DNA of 64,000 nucleotides from Phoronis australis (taxonomy: Eukaryota; Phoronida; Phoronidae), in contig NMRA01000008.1 in NCBI GenBank assembly GCA_002633005.1, positions 1,399,745 through 1,463,744 on the forward strand. Direction: 5' to 3'. Shown here in pieces: positions 39,390 to 50,190 of this stretch (position 1 is the stretch's first letter; every line of letters begins with the position of its first letter). The translations under genes and the position numbers were made by a program. The notes under the pieces were generated by a model. It did no database searches. It was not told where the DNA came from and saw only the letters and a program-made list of their open reading frames with translations.

Positions 39390-40220
39390 TTATCATTCCC
39401 AAGTTCTAATTCTGTGCTCGCCTCTTTGCTTGAGAAATGGCAGCGCTCAACAGCGTTGACATCTGCGCTCATCCTGCAAAACTGTCAATAAGGAGTTTCC
39501 AGTGAAGCACAGAAAGTCCGAATTGTATGGTTGGTGTATACGATGTGTCAAAGGTCGGGCTAATATGAAAACAATCGGGAGTCTGTTTCGTGCAAAGTGA
39601 CTTAAAACTTCAGACAGAACTTTGGTGTTACGCTCCCATTTCACAATTGGTAAAGGTTTAGCCAAGTAACTACGAGCTCATCACAGTGTAGAAACAATGT
39701 ATAGAAATTATCTCCGTTATTAGCAGTCACGTGTATATTCTCAGAAACTTTGCAATTTGCTCAAGTGAGATTCAATTATTTTTCAGAAATAGTTGAGTGG
39801 AACGTAAGACCAAATTTCTGACTTAAGTCTTAAGTCATTTTTCATGAAACAGACCCCAGTATGTTTCACGGCATAAATACGAAAAAGGATAAGAACGGCT
39901 TTGGCATATTAAGCTGAGATAGAAACGCCACCAGAACTCTTTCTTGTAAACTCTTTATCTTTGAAACAAAATGCTGGTCTAAACCCTTCTCCAAACCAAG
40001 AGGAGAGAGAACTTCGTAAAGATTTTGTTAAATCTGGGTTACTTTAATGGACGATTGTGGGAAAACATTCCAACTTCAAACCACAGATCCTACTTTGTGG
40101 TTATTTTCTTGGGAGTTTGGCCAGATCACGCGAGTCGTCGCGAGATATCGCCGTGTATTGATATCACTACGCGTGATGTCATTTACAATAGCAAATTAGA
40201 AAAACGTTTGGCAGATACTC

Positions 40221-40443
40221 TTACTGTCCGACTGCACGTACAATATCGAGACGATATTCCGTGAATGTATAGGTAGTAAATTCAAACTGGGTCCCGTTCG
40301 AGTTTTGGAACACCCTGTCAACTACAAGCGTCTGCCCTAGACGGGGCTTTAATGTACGCGGTCTTGTGGTACCCGTGTGAACACGACCATGCGGTGGCCA
40401 CACGCGACGATTGTCGTACCATTCACGTGGTAAGTCTATGTAA
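40221..40443 (-). CDS. Unassigned coding-like terminal exon
   Basis: The acceptor CTCCCGTTGTTTCTCAAG precedes 40443. A phase 2 frame then runs 73 codons to a stop at 40221. The peptide (PREWYDNRRVWPPHGRVHTG, RPRTLKPRLGQTLVVD, NSNGTQFEFTTYTF) is rich in Arg coded by CGN codons, and the stretch is CpG-rich compared with its surroundings. I do not recognise a family. The plus strand is also open across part of it, so coding strand and reality are uncertain. Confidence 0.25.
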
Positions 40444-41690
40444 CTTGAGAAACAACGGGAGACATTTCCAATATTTGAACACAACGTGTCTATACACTAT
40501 ATCGGCTGATTTAAAACGCACTGCTTCACCTGTGCATGGGTAGTTTCCAACCGGTAGGGCAAAAATGTCAACAGAAGGTTTAAATACGTTAGCCTTGTAA
40601 TTCTCTTAAAGAGATCTGATTGCTTATCAAATAATTAGATAAGAGCACCTACCTTGATACATCACTTTAGCTATGAAAATTAATAAGGTCTTCAAATATT
40701 TTTCTAATTATGAGGTAATTTCAATCAGTTTTCACACACGAAGCTTTAAATTTGGTTTTTAAAGCAAACAAATTCATTTCGGCTCAAGACATGATCATTG
40801 TGACAACAAATGTCAATAAAGCTTAAAAATTCTTGCTTGGAGAGTTAAACTGGTTATTATAGTCTCATATCCATAGAAGTGAGTCCTTTGTTTTTCTCAC
40901 TAGTATTCACAACGCTTTCTGGTACGTTTCTCGTGTCATTATAACTTTCGGGCAATAAACCCAGTCTCTTCACGTTAGAATATAAACTGGAACTGAGCCT
41001 GCCAATGGGAGTTTCCATATATTAATACTACATACCATGTACTGGCTACCCTTACAAACATCGTGAGCCACTCTGAGCAGCTTTATAGCCAATTGTAACA
41101 ACGAGGGCGTTTTTCACATTAGAAATGTGCAATTTCTGCCCTTTTGTGAACAGACAACACGGAAGTCAAAACTTACGCCTACTTGCGCTATCTGTTTCCG
41201 AATCAGCCTCGTCGGTTTTGGCTTCGTAGTTTCGAAAAAATAAAAAGTTTGAATTTTATTGACTTATTTTCGAGAAATTATAAGCTTTAAAGCGACTATA
41301 AACCATCGTTCTGTCCAAGGAAGAAATTTTGAATTTAGACCACTCACAGCTGTGAAATTCGTCTCAATTAATACCTTGCTAGGACGAAAAATGATTTCCG
41401 GCTCTACAAAGATCTGTCAGTTAGAGACCATGCTCGGCGCAAGAAGTGACACCTCGCGGCACGCCAACTTGCAAAGCATGGTCTCAAGCAATAACGAACT
41501 TTTAGTCATCACCTACAATTTGATAACGAGACTTGAGACGAACTTCCGTTCTCTAGTTGCTTACTAACTTACTATGATCAATGCCTACGCTACTTAAGAG
41601 TTTTAAATATTATTTACTTGAAATGGTTTACGTACCCAGGATGCCTTGCACCAGGCGCCCTCACGTGGTAGTTTCTATCGTTAGTCAAAC

Positions 41691-41875
41691 AGGTGAACGT
41701 TACTTATGTGAATTACGTGCGTAAATTAACTTTAATTTAATCCGTAAAGAATCAATTTACGCCGCCAACTAGATTTAATTCGCACCGTTAAAAGTTAATT
41801 TACGCCGCAAATAATTAATTTACGCCACAAACAAGAATTAGTTTACGCACGTAATTTACCTGCGTAACGTTCACC
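41691..41875. mobile_element. MITE, family 3 (GGTGAACGTTAC termini)
   Basis: This element of about 185 bp has imperfect terminal inverted repeats of about 38 bp. The left end runs GGTGAACGTTACTTATGTGA and then ATTACGTGCGTAAATTAA. The right end, reversed, runs GGTGAACGTTACGCAGGTAA and then ATTACGTGCGTAAA. The interior has three or four repeats of TTAATTTACGCCGC. It is non-coding. Confidence 0.65.
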
Positions 41876-44800
41876 CACTTGGCCAACGATAAGTTTCTGT
41901 GCGCATGTATTCGTTTTAATGGCGTTAAAGTAAAATATGAACTATTTCCCCGGGAGATCTCCCTTTCGTTGTATTTTTATGGATTAGATACTCCTGCCTT
42001 CATGACTGGGATCCATAACATGAAAATTAGATAGTCTCCTGTTGCCTGACTCGCCCACGTTGTGTTTCTAAACACTTTCCATCACTCCGCTCTGTGAAGC
42101 GTTAGGAAGTGAGCAACAACTGAACATAAGTTGTAAATTAGGCACAGATTTATGCCCCTAAGAGAACGCTTCGCGTGTGCTCATGAATACCACGCATCAC
42201 ATATACCCAAAACGTAAAAAACTGGAGTTTAGGAGAGATTTGGCGAAACTTCTGTCGCATCCGAGACAAAAATAGTTCGTACAGTGCGCTTTAGTAATTT
42301 CGTCACTAAATTTCATACAACTAAGTATTTTTGACGGAAGTGTTGTGAACATACAGTAACGTATCAGAAAAACTCAAAACCTTTCAAAGATTATAGATGT
42401 GAACGATCAGTCAGGCCGGCCCGCGCGTTGGAGTAAACAGAAAATCACCACCACAAGCGTGCGCTAGCAAGCAATGGAAAGTAGGTGGAGACTTTTTTCC
42501 CAGGCTTCTGTACCGTGCGCGACATGAATAAGATAATACTCGCTAGTATTGGTTCCCGTAGTAAATGTCGTTATGAGCTTTTTCGGGAACAAAAAGCGAC
42601 TGACTGGTGGTGCTTAGAACGCATTTACCCCCAAATGTTTGTCATTAGCTTTTGTCATTTTGTGGTCCTTAATATGACCGTTTTGTGCAAGCTGGACATT
42701 TTAGGCTGACAAATGACGCTTAATTTGATTAATGACTCATAAGCAATCGACAAAATAAAATCGTACTGTCATTTCTAGAGATTCTGCGTTTTCCAGTCAC
42801 CCCGAAAGATAAGCGCAGCATAAAGGGCCCCCATGGTATAAATGGTTTCAGGCCCCAAGTCATTAGATTTCATCCTTTTCACCACAATTTTTGAAGTCCC
42901 CCAGTCGCCAAAGCTTTCGAAGGCCCCCGTGGCGAAAAGACCCTAATTTTCACTTATCTTGGTCGCCTCAATTTTCCAGCTACCAAAGTCACCGCGACGT
43001 TTGAGGGTAACCGCGACGCTGAGGTGTGAAATGGGGGCGCGAGGCACAATATTAACTATTATCCTGAATTGCGCAAGATACCGTTCAACGTCTTTCCAAA
43101 TATCGCGAAAATTGTGCACAATTGTCTTCGTAAGGGAATCAAGATTCACAGCAAGAGCGAAACATTGGTTCAGTTTCACAATCTTCAGTTTGCCTAACGT
43201 ACGGTTGTCTTTCTCTTTCGAAATGGAAGTAATCTTGCCGAATGCAGAATCATGCTGAAAATCAAACATCCTTCTGAGCATGCAAGAACAACAGCTAACA
43301 AACCTAACCTGGTACTCGCATGATTCAGGATGACAGGTCGCGTGTTAGGGAGGGGGGTGTTTTCCACACATGTGCCTGGTGTTAGTAACAGTGGGCACTG
43401 TACCGGTATCTATCAAAAAAGCGCCCAAGGCGGGAGATGGTCCAAAAAACAACTTCATGAAATCGTTGCTCAGGACGCCTTGCCGGAAATCCGCGGTATT
43501 TCCTTCAAACGCCATCAATTATAACAAACACACATAGATTTATCATTCAACAACTCAGGTGATTACTCGATACAATTGGAGCCAGGTGAACGACCCGAAT
43601 TAACAATATGCAGGAAATTGCGTGAATAGCTTGAAAAAGAAGGAAGCGTTCGCAATTACACTCAGTTTTGTCATGTTTGATAACCGCAAAGATGTTATTT
43701 GTAAACAGTCATGAGACGACTACAGAATACACGTCCACTTCACACGAATAGATTTCGAGCAGGTGGGCAGCCGCGAAAACGGATGAAACATTTTATTCAC
43801 CATTTGTGCAGTTTTAAACACTATCCATACGAGCAGCCTTATATACTTATATAAAAAGATAGAAGGAATACCGCGTATCTAAAATTTATTTATAAAAGAC
43901 AATAAACAAACTGTTCCGAGTAGTTGTTTATGAGCACAAGCAAACTACATTGATTACGCTAGTGCTAGTCTCGCCATCTGGTGGTTGCCTGAGTAACATG
44001 ATTCCGTCCTGGTAATGAAGTTGCTACAAACCCAGCTTATGACAAAAAGCTAACGTTTGACTTAAGCCAGTTACCGTCATCAACTTGATCTCATCTTATT
44101 CCTTACTCGGGTTAGACATGACTTCTGGTCTGGGGTAAAGTTAAAGCTGTTCGACTCTACAGCTCAATACGTTAAGAAGCGTTGTCTCTAGCAAATAAGT
44201 GGTCTGCATCAAAATTTTGATAAAAAATGATTTGTAGTCTGGAAACTATCTAATCGGGAAGACTGTCGTGCTTGTGTGGCATTATCTATTGTTTGGGGCA
44301 AAATATCAAAATGGCGATGTTATTTTATCATCAGTTAAGCTCCTTAATCCCTCGAAACCATGACATGTGGTGTGTGAGGTTTTCGTTTTGGGCAACTAAA
44401 CTTGTGAACGCCAGACGTCCAACATTGTGCGTTCTTTTGGAGACCAACGAGTCATATCGAAACAAATTTATCGCCTCCTCGAAATTCAAATCACAAAATC
44501 TAAAATAAAAACAGTCGACGCTTATCTCTTTATAATCTACAGTCTTTTGGAGTCTTGTAATAGTATCTGAAATAATATATTTTGAAAGAACACTAATTTT
44601 CTAAACGTAAGCATATTACTTTTGAATTGACAAACCACCAGGGTTTACCATCACTAGACAGGTTTCTTTTGTCTTTTTTTCACGCCACTTTTAATCAATT
44701 TGCCCTAGAGTGTAGAAAACGAGAGAGCTAAATTTCAAAATACTACGAGCAGTTTGTACTCTGGAGTCATTTGAAACACTAGCTTCCCACGTACTCGTTT

Positions 44801-45070
44801 GTAGACAGCTTTGTTCTCATTAATTTATACGAATAAAATATGTGTCAACCATTTTTACGGAACCAAGCGAGGAATAACGAAAATCGTTACTTTCGTGGGC
44901 AGGCACGCGCATCGAGTTTTCCGTCTTATTTATGTGGTGCCTTGCGAGTGAATTCTGCACAGACCCTGGGCGGCAAAAGTAAGAGCATCAAAACCAAGAG
45001 AAAACTGATCAAATAGTGTGGAAAACGGCATCATCATTTGGTGACACTTGATTAAGAGGAAACCTGAGAT

Positions 45071-45253
45071 ATTTATGTTTTTTCTTGCGAATTTCGAGCT
45101 ATTCTGAATGACATTTAAATTTAAGTCGTCTTCGTACTTATGCAACATAGTTCGTGGCGTTCCCTGGGCAAAGTAGATTACGATAAAATACTTATGGTTT
45201 TTCTTGAGCATTTTGATCAATTTTGAATGAACTTTAAATTTAAGTCATCTTCG
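45071..45253. repeat. Diverged direct duplication (64-bp units)
   Basis: Unit 45071-45134 and unit 45190-45253 share TTATGNTTTTTCTTG, TTNTGAATGA and TTTAAATTTAAGTCNTCTTCG. They are separated by 55 bases. Confidence 0.7.
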
Positions 45254-46079
45254 TCCGATACAATAACTAAAACAAAATGCCTTTAAACACAGCGAAAATC
45301 GCGCATATACCTCCCAGTAACATTGCGCGACTACTAGTTGTTATTCTAGTTCCTAAACAAGTCGCCAGCCGGCAGCACATGCAAGTCTGTAGTTTTGATC
45401 TCATTAAAAAACAGTGCCAGTAAGTTTATTCCTGAATGAGATTTTCTGTTCTTGAACGAGTTTCGAACGGTTGACTGTTCACAAAGGATTGGCAAATAAT
45501 CTTGTTGGCTTGGTAACCGTTACAATTTTAGACTATATTGTGCGCAGATGGTACCTCGACCTCATCCGGCCGCGTTCGTATGTTTAGTTCACGGTGAACT
45601 TGTTCGCAGGTCATAAAAATATGCCATTCCTGAATTGAAACAATACAGTAATACTTCGCCCATTTTGCAAACAAAGTAAAGTGAAGTGAAATTATTTTTC
45701 GTCAAATTTATCAACAAATGTAAAATTAATAGAATTTTAGTATTGTCAAATTACACCTTGTACTGCGGAGGTGTCATAAAGCAACGATGGGTAGTTTCAG
45801 TTAGTTGCAGGAAGGTAATCGTCCTTTGAAAAATGAGAAAATAACTATTTTCGCAATCGATTTTGTCCGAAATAAGTGACGAATCACCGTAACACGTAAT
45901 ACGCTGGAATAAGCTAAGCGCGAGTGCCTGACCAGCTGCGAAGGCGCGTGCAGAGTCGTTTCCACATTGACTTGATTCCCCGTCGTGGACTCGTTAGTCA
46001 CCGTACACTATGGACGATATGACCACTACAGAAGATGCTTCGTGGGCCTTGATACTTTGGTATTACTGTCTTGTTGGAC

Positions 46080-46450
46080 CGTGATGGAATGGGGAGCAGT
46101 TCAATCACGGCGCTGAGAGGTGAACTTTCTAAAAGAAGTTCGTTATGGCACGCCACGTTGAATCCTGTTTCCATGGACCTCCGTGGCTCGTGACAGCACG
46201 AGAATGTTTGTTATCTCGGCCGAGACGTGTGGGACCGTAAGGAGATTTCTGCGTGGACCGTCAAAACACGGAGAAGACTGCCTCTCGCGGACGGACACGT
46301 GAAAGTATTTAGAAGGCGGTCATCTTCAAGGCACCTTAGTTTCACCGGGAGAAGACGCTGCCTACATGGAGACGTGAAGTCACGTGCAGGCCGGTGTTGA
46401 GGTTAGCCAAGAGATACAGGTGGCAAGCCTGATAAATACGTTTTAGTACG
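46080..46450. other. GC- and purine-rich block, function unknown
   Basis: This stretch is visibly richer in G, GA and CpG than its surroundings (for example CTCGCGGACGGACACGTG and GGGAGAAGACGCTGCC). It contains no open frame I recognise. It could be a promoter or 5' exon, an LTR fragment or an unrecognised repeat. Confidence 0.3.
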
Positions 46451-47692
46451 TGTTTTGGGTAGTAGTTTAGGCAAAGTGACAAAGCAAAACCACAAACAAA
46501 AGTTTTACCTGCAAAGACTACAAGCGGCCTAGAAGAATGTCCAAATTGTTCCCGGTCAAGAAATTAGTGCACGCCCGTTTCACAACACACTCTCTCTCTA
46601 TGTATGTATAAATATATTGCAGTGTATGTTTTTATAGCGACTGATCTACCGATCTATTTACAACTCTCGCCATTTACATGTATATGTATCATAGAAACCT
46701 AATTTGTCGTGTTTTTGTAAATACCTCTAATACAATTAGCACTGACATTTTCCAGTCTAGAAATGATGTGAACTCGTTATGACTCACGGCATTTGGTGCG
46801 AATTGTTCGATAGAAACGTTCTGATGCTTCAAGTCAGTGTAATGATTATTCAAACAAACCCCTGATGTATACAACCACCTTGGTTGTACGTTACGGTTTA
46901 AATCATGTTTGATTTTTAGCATGATTCACCGCCAGCAGTGTTATTGGGTCTCATTCGATGGATATTAATGTCTCCTACGCTATAACCTGAGAGGAGAAAA
47001 GCAACAAAACGAGAAATCAAAACATCTGTAACCTTCGGCCGACAAATTTGCTGGTGACCGATTCTTACATTTACGACTTATTTTATTTACTTCGCAAAAT
47101 ACGATCAATTGAAATTTCTCCTTCAATAACTGTTGATCATAACTATGTATTAATAAAGCATGAAATGGTTCCACGTGATCAATGCACTGGGCCCACTTGA
47201 GCGACCTGCACACGTCTGGCACAACGTGTGCCATAACGCCTGCAATTGTTTTTTAAAAACTTTTCAGATAATTCGTACAATGCCCAAGTATGCGAAGAAG
47301 TTATACAAAATTTAAAAAATGTTAGAGAGTGCATAACTTAGTGCAAGTACCGCTGTTTCACAGAAATGCAACTACACCTACACGACATAAGCGGTAGGTT
47401 AGTTTTTGTCCCACTTCCGTTGACGTCATGGCACTAACTTAGGGTGCCACGAGGCATTTGCTACGAGAAACATTGGGTTATGGTGCAGAACTTGTGAGTT
47501 AACACACAGTTTCTCTCACAATTCAACAGACTCATCTCGCCACTACTTCAACGAACAGTGGGGCAAAAATCTGTCTTCCTACTTATGTCACAAACGGATT
47601 AATATTCTTTGATCATTTGCGCGTGCGCGTAATATCACAGGCACAGTTCACGAGAACATTGTTTTGACGTAACCTACAGATATTAACTGGTG

Positions 47693-47830
47693 CATGGGCG
47701 GCGCAGCACTGAAAAAAGTGGGGGGCTAAAGCCCTCTCAGTCCCCCTGTGGTGCACCGCCTATAGACCATGTGCGGCGTAGCACTGAAAAAAGTGGGGGG
47801 TCTATAGCCCCCTATGGTGCGCCGCCCATG
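47693..47830. mobile_element. MITE, family 2, dimer
   Basis: Two head-to-tail units (47693-47760 and 47768-47830) are joined by TATAGAC. Each starts CATGNGCGGCGNAGCACTG and contains AAAAAAGTGGGGGG, and the second ends GCGCCGCCCATG. The outer ends are inverted repeats of each other. It is non-coding. Confidence 0.7.
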
Positions 47831-48149
47831 TGGTGTTGTTATCACTTTATTCAAAGGGATACTGAACCTTGTTTTTGTAATTTCACCCAAGAGTGTTTCT
47901 CAGTGTTATTATATAATTAGCAAGTTTATACATCTTGATGTTGAGTAATAAAAAGCATTCCTCACTGGGTCACAATGTGAATCTTGCCACAACAGTTCAA
48001 AGTCAAGCAAACTCAGTGTGAAATTTTCATATTTGTTCCAAACGTTTGAGGGTTGACTATAGAATATTATTTTGTTCAAAGATTTCAATGGTCTAAATGC
48101 CACGCTCAAATTGTACCAGCCACCATTATGACACAAGTTGGACCCACAT

Positions 48150-48226
48150 AGGAATAGAAATGCAGTCACATCACATATTGAAAAATTTTTGCAGGTCTTG
48201 GATTTTTTCAGATTCAGGTAGCGTTT
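48150..48226. repeat. Dispersed repeat E, copy 1
   Basis: GGAATAGAAAT, then TTTTTGCAGGTCTTGGATTT and TTTCAGATTCAGGTA match the stretch at 61573-61645. It is non-coding. Confidence 0.45.
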
Positions 48227-48540
48227 TCACGTAAGAACTTACAACCAAGTAAAGGCCATGCGCGCACCCAGCCGAATTTTTCGTTATGCGGACCTTTTAC
48301 TGAAAGAAATCAACGAGGACTAATAAAAAAACGGGCCACTAGGTTCAGGCCCACGAATTGGACTTTTGTCTCGTTTACTCGGACTATTTGTTTCATTGAG
48401 GCGGGCCTTTTTGTCCAATTCGCCAGAGCCCTTACTGGGTGCGCCCATGAAGACAAAAGTATGTTGTCATGCTAACATAATGTACATCTCCTTCCTCGGA
48501 TAAACCCATTAGTATAGTCTAGTTACGCGTTAACCGATGC

Positions 48541-48840
48541 TATAGAAAAGAACTACCGGTACAACCTAATACGGCCTCCCGTTCAGTAACGCTAGGACCT
48601 CGTTAAAAAACAAGACTTCCCGATATTACGTGAGATACTTCCGTGCATTTTAAGTGAGAGCACGTGACTAAAACTAGATTTTAGCTAGGTCCTAGCGTAG
48701 GTCCTAGCGTTACTGAACGCACGCCTGGACTTACATTTCAAAAAACGACGTTGCGTTCTCGTCGCGTCAGGATTTTCACTAGCTAATGCCGCCGTTGCAT
48801 TCAGCTGATGTAAGTCCAGTATTAGGTTTTAGTTCTTTCC
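48541..48840. mobile_element. Outer inverted-repeat element disrupted by the family 1 MITE
   Basis: The left arm reads AAAGAACT, then CCTAATAC, then is interrupted by the 48573-48725 MITE and resumes TGGACTTACAT at 48725-48735. The right arm, reversed, reads AAAGAACT, CCTAATACTGGACTTACAT without interruption (48808-48840). The simplest reading is an older foldback or MITE-like element whose left terminal repeat was split by a later insertion. It contains no protein. Confidence 0.5.
48573..48725. mobile_element. MITE, family 1, copy 2 (inserted in another element)
   Basis: This is the same family as the element at 6281-6405. The left end contains GTTCAGTAACGCTAGGACCT and the right end is its reverse complement. 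A short internal duplication repeats AGGTCCTAGCGT near the right end. Outside the TTCAG core, both copies share an extra terminal segment (GCCTCCCG on one side, about GGCGTGCG on the other), so the true ends are a few bases beyond TTCAG. The flanks are the interrupted arm of a larger inverted-repeat element. Confidence 0.65.
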
Positions 48841-49479
48841 TACATTCATCGACTGGATGTCTAACATTCACCAATTGTTTAGTCATTGTTCTTGTAGGTA
48901 AAACACATCGAATGAGAAGGCCAACTCAACCTTGACAAACATGCAAAAGCTCGATTGAAATAACTTGACAGTAGTCGAGTTCCAAGGTTGTGAATTCAAT
49001 AACTAACAAAATAGTTTGAAGAGATCGCTCTGTAACTGAACCTTTTAAAAGGGTAATGTTAGTCTTTTTCGTGTTTTAAAGACACTCTTTTCCGCTTCAG
49101 TTTCGACAAAAATTTCGTGAAACGGATTGCACCATCTATTAAAGTAGACCAAACATCTTCTAAATAACGTGATAACATGCCGTTATTTTCCTTTCAAAAT
49201 AAACAGACGTTTGAAGTCTTCATTTGGGAATTTCTGGCGGTGAACCAAATTTTACCAACAAGACTATACACAGGCGAAGTTGACGATCGGTATTAAATAA
49301 CGTTAACACATAATATTGCGGTTGAAATTTACAACGTGTCTTTAATGTGTTATTTTTAAGTTGAAAAAACGTATTAGATGTTGGAAATAAGCAAAATAAT
49401 GGAAGACCAGAAAGATCATTTTCAGCGCACCCAATGGCTAAAAAAAGAAAATCGACGTAGGCATTTTACTCTCGTAAAA

Positions 49480-49775
49480 GCGGTCTCATAATATTTCTTA
49501 CTGAGATAGGATTCTATTTCCATCACCACTAACACCATTCAAACCATCAGCGACAGCGACTCAGAAAAAGATTTCAAAATTCACTCAGGATAGCCAACCC
49601 AAAACTTGCTGAGATTCGAAAATGGCTCACATGCGCGACATTGCCTGTGACTTGAGTTGCCAGTCCACTCGGCTTTAATTCAAGAGCGGGTCACCATGCT
49701 AATGTTTTAAAACCCTAAAGCGCCTCGATTTAGAATTCAACATCGACAGTTAAACAGGGCAAAATGCTACTTTAA
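49480..49775. repeat. Dispersed repeat A, copy 2
   Basis: Matches copy 1 in order: GCGGTCTCATAATATTTCTT, GATTCGAAAATGGCTCACA, CATTGCCTGTGACTTGAGTTG, TTTTAAAACCCTAAAGCGC and CGACAGTTAAACAGGG. It is non-coding and diverged. Confidence 0.55.
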
Positions 49776-50037
49776 CAAGACAATATACATGTATTAGTGT
49801 ATGGTTGACGAACTTGGAAGATACCCTTTCCATTACATTCATAATTTAGATCACGTGATGAGTTTCGTCAATCGAAAGATATCACTAAAATATAACCATT
49901 TGCAACTTTCCGTCCATTTTGAGTTTGCCTTATTTTACTATTCATTTTCACGGGGACGGGATTTCCGCGATAACCTCATTACATATGGCGACAGTTGAGT
50001 GAGTACCCATAATGCACGAGTCAGCTGTCACACAATA

Positions 50038-50190
50038 CGGCGGCCATTTTAGGCGGTGGTGCACCACCAAAAATAAAAATCAAACTACATTAAATATTCA
50101 GTTAAGTTTGAAAATTTGTAGTTGCGTTAAATGAGCATTATCGCCTGATCTAACTAGCGTTAAAATCCGTTTTATGGAGTTTTTAACTAA
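50038..50190. repeat. Dispersed repeat D, copy 1
   Basis: GGCGGCCATTTTAGGCGGTG, TGCACCACC and TTTGAAAATTTGTAGTTGCG appear here and, in the same order, at 52430-52570. It is non-coding. Confidence 0.4.

Noticed and set aside
39447-39665. Minus-strand ORF with SDFLCFTGNSLLTV, considered as the missing YLC-type exon of the second FGF locus
   Set aside because: The acceptor leaves about seven residues too few before FLCF, and there is no usable donor. The similarity is probably chance.
41177-41221. 45-nt minus-strand candidate exon reading KTDEADSETDSASR before a GTAAGT donor
   Set aside because: Good donor and coding-like peptide, but the acceptor is weak and no partner exon in matching phase was found.
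42943-43281. 112-residue minus-strand ORF with an open plus-strand frame over the same bases
   Set aside because: Both strands are open because the stretch is less AT-rich. No family was recognised and no strong splice sites were seen.
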